From Bryoerythrophyllum caledonicum (Eukaryota; Streptophyta; Bryopsida; Pottiales; Pottiaceae), in the NCBI GenBank assembly GCA_963971425.1, contig OZ020519.1, forward strand, positions 9,564,028-9,628,027: DNA of 64,000 nucleotides, read 5' to 3'. The translations under genes were made by a program, and so were the position numbers. The stretch's first letter is position 1. Each line of letters starts with the position of its first letter. The notes below the pieces were generated by a model, which was not told the origin of the DNA, searched no databases, and saw only the letters and a list, made by a program, of their open reading frames with translations. Of this stretch, positions 11,742-24,508 are shown in pieces.

Positions 11742-13279
11742 CTAGAGTGTTACCCGTGTCCTCTGGACACAACATTTTTTGTGTTGAGTCCCGACCTCCC
11801 CGTCCCCTAGCCCTTTCCCTCCAATCCATTGTCCCCCCGTCCCCGTCCCCCGTCCCCCGTCCCCCGTCCCCCGTCCCCCGTCCCCCGTCCCCCGTCCCCG
11901 GCCCTGTCCATGTCCCCGTCCCCGTCCCCATCCCCGCCCCGTCCTTTATAGAATTGTAGAATCTTCTAATTCTTTATGAGATGAATGATGTGGTAGATAG
12001 ATAGTGTTGTAAACTATATATGTATACTTTTTATAATCTCAAAAACAAATAGTAGAAAAAAGAAACCAAAAGTCAACCCATTTCCCCGACTGACCATGCT
12101 TTTCCCTAATTTGGGTGAAAATTTCTAAGTCATTCATCTTGGTTTTGACGTCAATCATTGACGCCAAACTCAAAATTGATAGAAGAAAAAATAAAAGAAA
12201 ATCGACCCTGATCTATTCCTGCTCCTTGCGTGGCTGGAGAGAGAATGCGGAGTCTATTCATGTGAGGCGGCACTCGCCAGAGTTGATACACAAACTTTTC
12301 CTCTTGAGAGAGCTGAACCCTAAACCGTTTTCATCCAACAGCTCTTTTTCATCGACACGTTCATCAATTCGACGCATTTTTCATCGACGCTTTCATCCAT
12401 GCGACGCGTCCTTCAATGTTACGATCCTCAACTTAAAAGTTCGAACATGTTGTTGTAAGGCATGAAAATAATTCAAACCCTTAAATAATTCAAACCCTTA
12501 CACCCTAGACTGCACAACACAATGAGGTTCAACGGCGAGCTCTGAAACAACCTTGGCTCTAAAATCGATGCAAGAAAATAACTGCAAACCCGAGAGACCA
12601 CAAATTGATGCATCATTCGAACGCCCCGGAGGTGAAATTTGCGGCGCGCATCATTGATTGGCCACTCCTCCTGTGAAGGTGTGTTGTGTAGGGATTTCCG
12701 AGGAAGGAGAAGTAGGAGGAGTGCAGGGTTTATGAGGTGAATGGGAATTTTGGTGGCGAGGGAGCGGATTTCCAAAGGAATGTGTGAGGTTTTGGAGAGG
12801 GAAACCCTATGCTTTGTTTTCCATACACAATTTGAGGTCGTCAGGGTTTAATCTTAGTGAACCCAGCCCGTCACGGACCTTTTGCCCTGGGGTGGGGACC
12901 CTTCGCCGTGGGCGCATGAGGTGAGTTGTGTGCAGGAATCATCAATCGGGAACCGTATATACAGGCACGTATTTTACTTTGTATCGTACAGGAAATGTAT
13001 CGAAGTTTAGACTTACACCTTTGGATTAAAGAGTCTTCAACAAACATCTTTTGTTTAGAGGTCATTTCAATACTCGACCGGCGCGGGTACAAGGACGACG
13101 ATTAGGTTTTAGGACGGGGACGGGGGACGGGGGACGGGGACGGGGACGGGGATGGAGGATGGGGGACAAGGGGACAAGGACGGGAGGACGATGGATTGGA
13201 GGGAAAGGGCTAGGGGACGGGGAGGTGGGGACTCAACACAAAAAAATGTTGTGTCTAGAGGACACGGGTACCCTACTAG
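11742..13279. mobile_element. 1.5 kb element with long inverted-repeat, minisatellite-bearing arms
   Basis: The two ends are inverted copies. On the left, CTAG is followed by TACCCGTGTCCTCTGGACAC, AACATTTTTTGTGTTGAGTC and a C-rich (CCCCCGT)n array at 11742-11945. The right end (about 13085-13279) carries the reverse complement with a G-rich array. Both ends close on CTAG. The interior has no transposase and includes a short TTTCATCGACGC-type tandem at 12345-12412. A piece of element family A lies at 12934-13078. I cannot assign a superfamily. It is non-autonomous, and the family may be recognisable by the TACCCGTGTCC ends. Confidence 0.6.
12934..13078 (+). mobile_element. Fragment of TTAA-flanked element family A
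   Basis: The segment from CGGGAACCGTATATACAGGC to GAGGTCATTTCAATAC matches the first two thirds of the family A copy at 35538-35766. Both termini are missing, and the fragment lies inside the inverted-repeat element 11742-13279. Confidence 0.6.
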
Positions 13280-14052
13280 TCATGTATTCTTTTATAGATA
13301 TAGATATAGATTGTGGAGAAGCATCATGGGTGTATTTATTATTTTACTATATATCCATGATTTACTTACTATAGATACCACATACATACTTTATATACAC
13401 CATAGTTTCATCCAACTAAATTCTATATTTAGGTATTGTTATTTTTGAATTGTATGTGTAGCACTCATTTTTTTATATGTGGTGCATACTAGTATTTTAA
13501 AACTCAATAAGTTTTATATTGTATCCAAATTCTAATGGAAGGGCACATTCAAAGGATTCCTTCAAAGGGCACATCCAAAGAACATAGTGATCCCTCCAAA
13601 AGGCTTTGTCATCAGGAAATGTGCCAAGAACGAGCGGATGAAAGTTGTTTGTTGTGGAACCAGTGGATGTTTTGGACGGGTTGTTTTTTGTTACAGATAT
13701 AGATTGCTTTGACAAATTTATCATATTATTCTATGGTGGGCCTAATTTCAAAAACCAAGAGTTGCCTACTTATTGCAATCTAGCACAACAAATTTGTTGA
13801 GATTTATATTATATGTTTTTAACTCCTACAAGTCCACAAGGTCCCATGATGACATTATATTTGTTTTCAACACCATTGACAAGGTATTAAATAGACTTCC
13901 ATTTATTCAAACTTGCAAGTTACATTTTATCAACACATGTGATGCTCTTTATTGTTTCTAAAGATGTAAACTTTGATTCCTTTTGTATAACTTTTGAATT
14001 ATTAGATTGTTTAAATTTGTCATTTCAGAAACATGAGTTTTTGGTCCTTTAA
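13280..14052. other. Intergenic, no feature recognised
   Basis: AT-rich sequence with only short random ORFs. Nothing bounded or conserved can be supported here. Confidence 0.5.
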
Positions 14053-14376
14053 TCCCTAAGGGGACTATTTGAGTTTCAATTGAGTCTCTCAATATCAAAT
14101 TTTGGCATGATTTTTTTGAGATTTTAAAAGTTGAATGGGCAACTTTTTAATAGCTTTCTCTTGACATAACATCTGTAGAGATGAAATTTAACATTTTTTA
14201 GTAGCATATACAAATAGTACAGCGGTTTTGTGTGACCATATAATAAATAGTGTAGCAAAAACTTCATTAATACTAAATTCAATAGAAATCAAGTTCTTAT
14301 CCATTTAAAATAAAGAAAATTCTCTTGGAAAGTGAATGGAAATCTTTGCTAGAATTCCCCTAATAAGAGCTTTGTG

Positions 14377-14418
<42 letters not shown>

Positions 14419-14726
14419 CCATAATATGAAAGTTGCTAGCCTTTGAAGTCAAATTGGGGACTCCGAGCAACTCCAAAATGTTTGCTAGAAGTTTCTATTG
14501 ACATTAAGATTTTTCATACACATAGAGAATATTACTTTATTTGAAGATGTCATTTTTTTAAAAAAAAACTTTAGTGTAAAAAAATATTTTAACCCAAGTC
14601 AAACATTTTCACACATTATCAGTTAAAAGTCCAAAATTTTACTTCAAAATTAGATTTTCTCACTACTTTTTGATAGTGGCAATTTTGGAGTGTTTCTTGG
14701 GGAAAAATGCCTTGGGCATTCAGGGG
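14053..14726 (-). mobile_element. TTAA-flanked element, family B, internally shortened copy
   Basis: TTAA at 14049-14052 and at 14727-14730 flank ends TCCCTAAG...CAGGGG. The interior shares the family B segment around GGGGACTCCGAGCAACTCC and the TTTTCACACATTATC segment with the copies at 53678, 54855, 56986 and 62466. This copy is 674 bp against about 930-950 bp for the others. A (TA)n run lies at about 14380-14413. No coding capacity. Confidence 0.65.
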
Positions 14727-14867
14727 TTAATGTGCCTTACATCCATAGAGTGTAATGTCTTTCTGGAATTTGAAGGATACTTTCTTGAGGATTGGTTGTT
14801 GTATGTTTATGTTCATCTCAATGCAAAAATTTAGTTCTACATTAGATGGCTTATTCAGGTCACCAAA

Positions 14868-14960
14868 GAAGAAGAAGAACGCTGGTCTCCGAAGGAGACC
14901 GGCATGAATAAAGTGTTTGTTCGTTCCACTACTGAGACTATGCCCACCGGACAAGGAATT
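14868..14960 (-). repeat. LINE 3' end: hairpin and (TTC)n tail
   Basis: Plus-strand (GAA)n at about 14868-14879 is the 3' microsatellite tail. Beside it GGTCTCCGAAGGAGACC at 14884-14900 forms a perfect 7-bp stem with a 3-nt loop. The adjoining ~60 bp, through CCGGACAAGG, recur in the small copy at 54680-54777. A 3' stem-loop with a short tandem tail is the arrangement by which some LINE reverse transcriptases (such as UnaL2-like elements) recognise their own RNA; that role here is inference. Confidence 0.75.
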
Positions 14961-14972
14961 AGTAAGTTGAAA

Positions 14973-16015
14973 CTACTTCCCCCTCTCGAGGGTAGACACT
15001 ATGTAATAAGTAGCCAATAACCACAAAACCAACCAAACAAAAGAGTAACAAGGAAGGAGGGAGGCGGGAGAAAAAGGGGGGGAGGAGAGAGAGGAGGGAA
15101 AGATGGAGAGGAGGGTGTGTTTCGCAATGTTAGGGCTTAAAAGACATAGTAAAAGGGGTAATTTTGTGGGGGGGTCTTGTGTATCGGGAAGGGCTTGGTT
15201 GTTTTCAATTTTGCGTTTATGTAGAAGGATGGACATAGCATGCTGTATGGCAATGATGTTAATATTTTTGAAAATGTTTGTAATTGTATCAATAGGAATT
15301 TTGAAGGTATCTTCTAGGGTTTTTACAGGTGGGATAAAGGTGGTGGCACGAGCGCCGGCTGTGATTACAATGAGGGGGTCCACTTTCCATCCGAGGGTAG
15401 TGATGTCATCAATAAGAGGTTGGTATTTATTGATTTTGTTTTCGATTGTTTTGGAGAGAATCTATCATTACAATATGTAAATTCGATGAATTGAATGGTG
15501 TAGTCTTGATTTATGTGGTCGGGTGGGGGGTCATTGTATGGTAGGCCTCTAACGCAGAGTATGTCCAGTTTGAGTCGGGCATTACAGTGGCATCGTTTAG
15601 TTTCACATGTACATGGAAGTAGCCATGGTGGAACCATATTTTCCTGTGGATTGTTATTAAAGGTGCCGGCATTCATGAGGATAAAACATCTTGATTTGTT
15701 GTGGGAGGTGATTAATTTACGGATTTTCCATACAGTTTTGTTATGTCTTTTGACAATTAGGGAGTGTATGTGGTGGTTATGACATTTAAGTAGAACATGT
15801 AGCCATGTGTCGGGGTCTGTGGAAGTGCATATGGGGCATGTTATAGATGGGAATCTTTCTATTCTAAAGAAGAGTTGTTTTCCAGCGTTTCCCATGTATT
15901 GTTCGGTACGGAATTTGATGAGGCATGTGATTTGTGAGTCGGAGATGATGGGATTCTTCCATAAATTTGTAAAGAGTTCATTGTCTATTTTTTTGTTGTC
16001 AGTCCATTTTTCCAT
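14973..16015 (-). pseudogene. LINE polymerase C-terminus with zinc knuckle
   Basis: A 216-residue frame (15365-16015) contains CPIC...DTWLHVLLKCHNHH, the CxxC...H...C/H knuckle seen after RNase H or RT in many LINE polymerases. It ends in a frame (14973-15383) running almost to the 3' hairpin. The two frames differ, so the C-terminus is disrupted in this copy. Confidence 0.65.
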
Positions 16016-16267
16016 ATTAGGGAAGTTTTATGCGATTGTGTCAAGGTTGTTGTAGAGGTCTTGTTTCTTGAGATATTTGTTCAGGAATCTAATCGGGCCT
16101 TTATCGGGGGTATCTTCTTTAGAAGGCCAATCTTCTTTTTGGAAGTATTACGGGGTAGCATGGGCATGTTCGTATGGATCTTTGGCATTTTTATGCAATT
16201 TTTCGCGGCCTTCTTTTGCTAGTTTATGTCCTTGTTTGTTTCCATCGATGTTGGCATGGGCTCTAAC

Positions 16268-16783
16268 TTAATGAAGAGTTGTCATTTGTGTCCGGTTTTG
16301 TAACATATGGACCATTGACAATAATATAGTTATGTCGGGGTGGCTATTGTGGAGGATAGGGTGTGTTATTTGGGTGTTTAGTAGATAAAGTACAGTGATA
16401 CAGTCAGTGAATATATGTGCGGGTTCATTGTTGTATTTTATTGTTATGATTTGTAGTGTTTTGTGTATGGCCATAAGTTCTGCTCTAAGGATGTTTTGTA
16501 CTCCATGAAGTCTTTTGGCTAATTTAATTTCTTTAATAGGATTATATATGCCATAGCCAACTTTTTCTTTGGGCCAATTTCCCGGGCTGGCTTGTTCAGG
16601 TGGTTTGAAAAAGCCATCGGTATAGTAGCTATGTGCCTGGTCAAATTTTAAAGAGGTTAGAGTTCGGTAGTTTGGGAGGGGTGGAGGTATTACAAGGTAA
16701 TCTATTGTACTATTGATGTAGTTTAGTTTTGACCATTTTTTGTTGCGGCTTATAGGGGTTTGTATAGTTGATGGTGGGGCCAT
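16268..16783 (-). pseudogene. LINE RNase H domain
   Basis: The 171-residue frame holds the RNase H acidic residues in order: YTDGF, then RAELMAIHKTL, then IFTDC followed by LYLLN. The spacing fits a type I RNase H. Such domains occur in some LINE clades and in a subset of plant L1 elements. It lies downstream of RT, as expected. Confidence 0.75.
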
Positions 16784-18699
16784 TTTTGTGTATAGGCGGT
16801 GTATATTTAGAGAATTTGCTATGGAGGTGAGTTCGGCAAGTTGTTCTAGGGTGCCAAGGGTTTGATTTTGGTGGTGGACACATATTATTTGTAATGTAGA
16901 TGGTTCAATCCGGGGCTTTTTTAGCTCGGGTGGAATAGTGGGTTATTTGTATGGAATTGAGTCTGCTTCAAATAGTGCAATGATATGAGAGTCTGTAAAT
17001 GGGCTTGAGTGTTGGTTAAAGTTCTGGTACTAATTTTTGTTCGGTGTGATAATGAGTGTAGATGTGTAGTGTGGGTCATTTTTGGGAGCAAGGCGGGCCC
17101 AGTATAGTGCTTGTTGAGTTTTCTTCTCATTGTGAGGGTGAGCTATACCATTACCAACCCATTTATAGTCAAAGGCCTTTTCCAAAGAGCCAAATATTTT
17201 ATCTCTTTCAAAGGGTGAATAGAATTTTTTTAGTTTGGTGGAACATGTGACGGGGGAGGAGAAGTATGATTGTTCGATATTGAAGGATGAGATTAATGAG
17301 TCTAGAATGGGTGTGGGTATTGTGTATTGTGCACTTTTACGGGGATTATTTTTTGGAATGCGGTATTTATATCTTTGGTATAGCCAAACTAGTTTGGTTT
17401 CAAATGGTTGGGTTGTTGGTTCAATGTTTGTAGGAGTTTGTAGTTTCAAATTATATTGGTTCCATAGCCATTGGAGTCTATTATTGAGAATCGTGTATAA
17501 ATGTTGGCCATTTTTTTCATATAGATGGGCATGATTGTTCTCTATTTTGATTGTGCTTGAGGATGTGAAAATGTCGTTTTCGGGGTTACATTCCGTTGTA
17601 TATATGTTTAGGAGTAGAATGATTATGGGTGGGGTTACGGATAATGAGTTTTCTATTTGTTCTTGGGGTGGTGGGCTTGAATGATTTCCGAATAGAATTT
17701 ATTTTTAGTTTTTTGATAGTATTGTTTTAATTTTTCGGTGTTATATGTGAAGGTATTATTGTTGTGTCTTGGAAAGAGGTTTCTTTGAGGAAGCCACTTG
17801 TTGAATGTATTGTTGTTGTGTTGCCATTGGCATAGGTATCTTGTATAGGTATTTTGTATACCGTTGGTATCTAGATGTTGTATATATTCATGGTGTATGA
17901 TGTTATTAATAGGATATATGGTGGGATTTTTGAGGATGTATGTTGGGGGACGGGGGTGGTATGGGTGTGAGGAGTTGGGAGGGTGGATTGGTGGTAGGGT
18001 AGTTCTTCGGAGAATGTTGTTGTTGATGGTGATGAATGGGTCTTGGAGTATGTAGGAGTATGGGTGTATGTTGCAAGGAGTATCACATGTGGTGGCATGT
18101 TGGATGGCAAAAAAGTTGTTTGGCAACATTTCGGGTACTCTTGATTAGTTTGGATGGGGTGAAGTGGAAGGTTTTGAAGTCCTCATTATTCATGATGTGT
18201 GTGCCGTTTGATAAGGTAATTTGTTTTAATTCAAAAATATTTTTTGAGAGGAGTTTTTGTAAAAGTTTTTGGGAGAGTTGGGCGTTGAGTGTGTTATGGT
18301 TTCGTGTTTCTTGACGCCATAATACTTCTAGTGATCTTAGATCAAAGAGGAAATTTGGAAGTGTACTCTTATGGTGAACTTTAGGTACATGTTTTAATAA
18401 GAAAAAAGTGCGAGTTATTGGTGATCTTATACAATCACCAATAACATACTATGTTTTTTTAATTCTAGATATATTTTCGGCACCGCCATATTGAGCAAGA
18501 ACATAATGAGTTAGTCCATTATATACTTTTCTGAGCCCAGCTTTGCCATTTAGAGCATTTTGTAATTATTCCTCTATACATCAGAGATAAACATTTTTGA
18601 GGGAGAAAGCATAGAGTCCAAATAGGTTATGTGGGAGTTGGGTTATTGCGTTTGACATGCATTTTGGCATGCCACAAATGGTTTTTTGTATGACTGGAA

Positions 18700-20200
18700 T
18701 CTTTTGATCAAGCTTTTTGATAGCTGGCATAGAATAAGGTACAGCGTAGAAGCTGTATGCTATATCTGGCGTATTATAGTGTCAACCATTTTAATTTTTT
18801 GTTTCATAGTGGCCGGACATGTTGTTAATTCTTTGCATTGTTTAACGAGTTTTGTGGTCGTAGTGTGGATTTGGATTTTCCATTTTAGAGATGGAACAAG
18901 ATTTGTACCTAGATATAAATATGATTCATTTTGGTGTAATAGGGGGATTGGTTGGCCACGGTAGTTGATGTTAGAAGCTTGCATTAAGGCTTTAAATGCA
19001 GTTGGATTCATTTTGGATTTATTTGGACAACCAGTAGCAACGCATTTTGGGACGCCTACGTCCATACCAGTCCATTTATAATATCTATCTATTTTATCAA
19101 TTTGTGTTTGTAATGATTTTATTTTATTAGTTATGGTAGCAAGATCATCAGCGTAGGCGGCGGAGTATATGGTGATTTCTGATGTACCAAAAATGTATCC
19201 ATTGTTGCCTCGCTCTAGCCATCTAAGTAGTGGTTCTAAAAATATAATGAATAAGTATGGACTGAGGGTGTCTCCTTGTATAGTTCCTCTATGAATGGGG
19301 ATATGTTTAGTCTTTCCAAAGTGCTCACCTGTGTAGTAAGTAGATGATTAGAAGTAGATATTTTCAATTAGTGCAGCTGCATCGTTTGGATATCCAATAT
19401 CAGTCATTATCGCTAGTAGTCGAGCGTGGTCTATAGAGCCAAAGGCGTTTTTGAAGTCAACATATAGAATATATATGTCTTGATTTGTAAATCGTTCGTC
19501 TTCTAGTGCCGCTATTATGGTTTGTATTTGCCTAGAGGTACTTCGCTCTGCTCTAAACCCTTCTTGACTATCGTGTAGGATTTAAAATTTTTCACCATAT
19601 GAGAATAGTATTGAGGTAAGTGTACTGGTGTAGAGTTTATATATTGTGTTGGGTAATGCAATTGGTCTATGATTTGAAAGTATTGAAGGATCTCCTTTTT
19701 TGCATAGTAAAATTGTCGCACTTGTTTTCCATGAGGTTGGTATTTTTTTTATAGCAGTGAGAGAAGAATAGGAATAGTAATTATGAAATCTCGGGGACAT
19801 GTTTCTAAGTATTGAATTCGGTGTACAGTCTGGCCCTGGGGTTTTGTTATTTCCGAGGTTGCGGAGACATGTGTCGTATATGGCTCTTTTGAAATATGTA
19901 TGTAATGGAACTTCAGGTTCTCCTCGTTTGTCTAAGATAAATCCATCTAGATCATGCCATGGATATTGGCGTATTGCACATGGGCATTCGATTAGGTGTT
20001 GTGGTTGGTAGTTGCATGTTGGTATTGTGGGTCTATTATTTTTTGTCTGTTGGTTAAATATTTCATTTGCAATGTCTTCCGGGTTAGTTGGAATGTTATT
20101 GTGTTGATCATTGATACAATCTAGTGGTGGAGATTCTAATTTTTAAAAAACTTTTCTATTTATTTTCTTAGGGCTAGTTTCGATAATTGTCTATATTTTC
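18700..20200 (-). pseudogene. LINE reverse transcriptase region
   Basis: The RT motifs can be read on the minus strand. NHRPIALPNTIYKLYTS (19582-19721 region) is the block around motif 2. DFKNAFGSIDHARL at about 19418-19470 is motif A. YADD at 19144-19155 is motif C. YLYLGTNL with a following thumb-like segment falls in 18760-19065. The pieces lie in different frames, so the RT is not intact. Family knowledge: YADD marks the catalytic aspartates of cDNA synthesis. Confidence 0.8.
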
Positions 20201-20937
20201 AGATGGCTTTTTTAATATTGCCTTTGGCGTATTTTGTAGTTACTTTCTAGGCTTGTATATTGGCATTTTCTGCGATTAGTGCAATGTTGTTTATCCATGT
20301 ATCATGGGGTAGGTCCGGAGAAGGTGGGGTAGGAATTTGGGTATGTTGTAGAGTTAATAATTCGTTACATATGGGATGGTTACGCCATTGAGGGTTATTT
20401 TCTACAATTCTAATAGTTTTCTGTATTGTATGGTAAGTATCTAGGTGTTGTTTCCATGTTTTAGAAAGTTTGCGGGGTAGATAACCGCCTTGTTGTGATG
20501 TTCGGTTTGTCATTTGTGGTATTGGTTCGGCTTTACAAGTTTGTTCGAGTGTGTCGGAGATATGATTGGTAAGTGTATCCAGGATGTGGCATGTGTCGTG
20601 CCATTGTGTTTGAGAGAGTTGGTTATTGTTTTCCAGGATGTTAGTGAGAGAGTTAATTTGCATGGAGTTTTGTTCAAAAAACGTTGTGTTGAATTTTTCT
20701 AAGTTGTCTTTTGGGATAGGATTTAGTATTCTTATAATATCATTGTTTGTGATTATAGGGATACGACTAATTAATATGTTATTTGATATGTGAAGTTGTA
20801 TAGGCGAGTGATCCGAGTTGAAAATGGTGTCTTTATTTGTTGTAGAGATGTATTGTGTAGTATTATTAGTACTTATATAAAAGCCGTCTATTAGGCTCCA
20901 ATCATTATAGTTATATCTGCCTTGTCTGGAATATTGT

Positions 20938-23900
20938 TGTCGGAACCCAATTTTTGTGGAATTAAGGTCTTAGTGTAAGTAAAGGGCAAATGGGCGGTGA
21001 TTTTTTGGAAATAGGAAACATCCCCATTATAAATAGATAGTTTTACTAAAAACTATCACAAGCACTCTTAGCCTAAAACTAAAAACCCTAAAATCACTAA
21101 GGAAGAATCCGGGCATCTCTGGCCCAATTCCAGTCTCGGCAGGATGGAACTAGGATCGGGATTTAACAGTCAGAACCGTCCCCGGGTTAAACAGCCATAA
21201 CCGGCCACGGGTTCGGATTCAGGTAATGATTACCGGACTCAGAATAAATAGTTAATCCCAGGGTTCTTCCTCTCATCTTTCTTAGTGATCTCCAGGGCTG
21301 TTTAGCGGCAGGTGAGCGATTGTGTGCGGCTGAGGGTTGTGAGAGTGAGCTTGGTGAGTCGGTAGCGCCGCCTTTGCAGGTTAGGGTTTGAGTGCGGACT
21401 CCTTCGCGGATCCGTTAGGAAGAGTCCAGATTCCTATTCAGGGAGAGGGTAGCTGCGATGACGTTGAAGAAGGGCCAAGGCAACTGGCAGCAGTGCGCCA
21501 ACCGAATCGATCGTGAACCTCCGGAATGTGGTTCCGGTGGTTTCCGAGTCCGAGAGTGACCGGAAGGCGTTGGATGCGGACTTGAAGAGGATGGGATGCT
21601 TCAGGTTTCCGGAGCAGCCATGGGGTTTTAGAGACGACGCAATGGTCCGGGAGTTGCTGGATGGGATCTCCAATGAATTCGACGGCACCATCCGCGGGAA
21701 GCCGGAGAAGTGGACTTCAACGATGTGGAGCAAGGTCTATGGATTCTCGACCCGCGGAGAAGGTATGTGCTCACGCCGGGAATGCTTTGTCGACGGGAAG
21801 TTTGCACGGAAGGCAGATCCGAAGGATGGCTTGACTGCAAGGACCCGAGGGCGAGAAGGGTGTACGAGTTTTTGCTCCCGATCTTGTATTCGGATCGGCC
21901 ATCGAAGACGACCACGACCCTCGCCAACACAATCTGGGGAGCTTACACGGGCGAGCGGAAGGTGGCGTGGGGAACCATCGTGCGGGAACTAGTAAGCAAG
22001 TTCTTGACCGGATTGGGGAAGGTGCGACCTACCTCCATCTCTCCATTCCTATACCACCTGTATGAGCACGAGGACTTGCTGCGCGACAACGAGAAGACCG
22101 CCTATGAGACGGTCAAAGTGTTGGCGAGCCACGGTTGGGAAGACACAAAACCGGATGCGGAATTCGAGCATTCACCGGATTCAGATTCAGATGCGGATTT
22201 CGACGACGATGACGACCCGCCAGCAAGAGTCAGTCTGAGGAAGAAGAGGAAGCAGACGGAAAGGAGCGACTCGACACCTTCCATCCGCCGAAAGAAGGTC
22301 ATCAAGGAGAAAGAAGAGGAGGGTCCTTTCGACATGATTGCGGAAGGATACGAAGAGGCGAAGGAGACTTACGAGCGGATCGAGGTCATCTTGGCTGAGG
22401 CGTGCTGGATTGCGGGAGATGTAGGAGCTGACGAGCTTTGCGGACACTTGGAGCGGAATGTGCAACCCCGGAACGTGCAAGAGTTGGAGGCTCGGCTCCT
22501 CTCCATGGAAAACTGGAACCGGAAGATGAAGACGACCTTGAGCCAGAAGGAGACGGAGCTGACCGCAGCGATGGGTAAGGCCAATGATTCCGCAATCGCT
22601 CTTACCCGGGTGACAGAGTTTGTGCAACAACTAGAAGACGTGTTGTTGAAGGCAAAGCTATTCAACGCCGGATTTGATGAGGCCCAAAAGTTGGACAGCC
22701 CGGTGGCGAAGAAGCTCGTTGGAGTTTAAGTGGAGTACCACTCCAAAATGGAGAAGGTGCTGGAGGAGTGCCGAAAGATTCACGTAGGGATCTTCCGGGA
22801 TGTTGGGAAAGGTAAGCAGAAGGTGTCTTCGGATTTCGAACCAACGGAGGCACTTCCAGTAGTGCTGGCGGTTTCGGATCCAGAAGCCGGATTCCGAACC
22901 CTGGGTCCGGAATCCAAGAATCGGAAGGACGTGCTTCCACCACTATCTCAGCTGAAGACGATGGTTCGGTAGGGGAAGACGAGTAAGGTGGAGATCGACA
23001 CACCGGATTTGCAAGTCTCCAAGAGGCGGACCCTATTCGTTTCCGAGAAGGCAACCCCTATGCGGTAGACCCGTTTGGCTTGGCGGACCATCACTCGGAA
23101 AGCGGAAGAGAGGACCCCTACGAGCGAGCGGATTGAAGTGCAGAAGCCGGAGGACAAGATCAAAGAGGAGGGACCGATTTCGCCACAAGTTGGAACATCA
23201 ACGGTAAGACTCTCGGATTCTTCAGAGGGAGACGAAGGTCAGGACCAAGAAGACAAGGAGTAGGATGGCTCCCCTACTTTGTGCCCAAGAAACTAGCCGT
23301 AGAAGGTTAGGAGTCTAGAAGTAGAGTTAAACGGTCACAAAGGTGACCTGGTTATTAAGGTTTTACCCGGATCCGGAACCTGTTCTGGAAAAGGTGGATT
23401 GGATCCGTAACTTTCGGATCTAGTCGGGGTTAGTTAGAAAGTGGCGGACAAGTGTCAGTGCCCGTTTTAAAGGTGGGTTCTTGGGGTTTGTGTTTTGACT
23501 CCCGAAGGGAGGGTATTTAGTTGTTAGTTTCAAGGCGGTTAAGGTCTTGTTAGTTGACCTAATCGTAAGAGCAGGAAAGATTACGGGCCCGGGCAATTTA
23601 GGGTTTTGGTGTGTAGGTCGGACGCCTTGCGAGGCCGCCGCTGCAGCTAGAATCTAGTTCCCGTTATCTTAGTGTTAGGAAGGGGGTTTGCAAGCACCCA
23701 ACTACACGGCATTGTTTCCTAAGGTTGTATGAGATGCGCTACCCACTTTTAATGTTAAGTTTGTGTCTTTCTATCTTGACACCTATCTATTCCTATTTGT
23801 GTGAGCTCCGAAGTGGTCCTTGTCACGGACGTACCCCATTCCGAATGGTTGTGTAACCTTCGTGAAGCCTGAATTGGGTGGAGAGAAAAAGGTGAGGGAT

Positions 23901-24503
23901 CCGGGTTTCTACGGGATTCCGCAAAAGGGTTAGAAACCGTTACTGGTCATAACCGGATCCAGGTATTCTGGGATTCCCGTCGTTGTAGTAAGCGGAGGGT
24001 TGGAATACCTTTTTGAATGACCGGCTGTCGGGTAACATTCCGGTAGTTGTGAGAAGGTAGACACCACCCTGGTGAGTGTGTTTGTCGTGTTTAGAGGATG
24101 TTAGGATTGATAGTGGAATCTTTCGCCACTCTAATCTATGAGGGGAGAGTTTTGCACACCGTCCCTCTCCAAATAGGACGCGTCCTTCGATAGCTAATAC
24201 CATGAGGGACAACTAGAGCTGACTACTGGTGTGTGCGTGGTTGGATATTACCGGATCCGGATTCAAAACCGGAAACGGGAAAGTTAGGAAGGACAGTCCG
24301 GATAACCGAGAAGGTGAAATAACCGGATTAAGCCCGATTGGATAAGAAGAATAAGAGGAAGTTTAAGAAAGAGTCACAACCGGATTGTCCCAATCTAGCA
24401 AACTTCACTTGAATCCCTGGAACGATACACGAGTCACCACTTGGGGTATTTTGGTCACTTAAAACACTCAAGGGGATGCACTTGCAACAACCGTGTTCCG
24501 ACA
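20938..24503. mobile_element. Nested 3.57 kb TG...CA element, LTR-like fossil
   Basis: Bounded by TGTCGGAAC and its inverse GTTCCGACA, with a 5-bp target duplication ATTGT at 20933-20937 and 24504-24508. It cuts the LINE endonuclease region. TG...CA ends with a 5-bp duplication fit LTR-retrotransposon integration, but I see no second copy of the end sequence inside. It may therefore be a very long solo LTR, a non-autonomous derivative, or another element using a retroviral-type integrase. It carries an acidic/charged coding region (about 21460-22730) of unknown family. It appears broken, with a few breaks. It is younger than the LINE it sits in. Confidence 0.65.
21460..22729 (+). pseudogene. 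Coding region of the nested element, family unknown
   Basis: The largest open frame is 339 residues. It has an Asp/Ser-rich patch (DSDSDADFDDDDD), a basic patch after it, and a C-terminal helix-prone half. There is no protease, polymerase or integrase motif. A gag-like or other structural role is only a guess. The region is treated as a fossil. Confidence 0.4.
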
Positions 24504-24508
24504 ATTGT

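Noticed and set aside
11747-11959. Open frames of Pro/Arg/Ser repeats in the C-rich array
   Set aside because: They are a by-product of the minisatellite and not maintained as a gene.
17864-18314. Plus-strand hydrophobic frames within the LINE
   Set aside because: They are the complement of the minus-strand polymerase region.
21080-21110. Telomere-like AAACCCTAAA
   Set aside because: Only two loose units inside the nested element; not a telomeric array.
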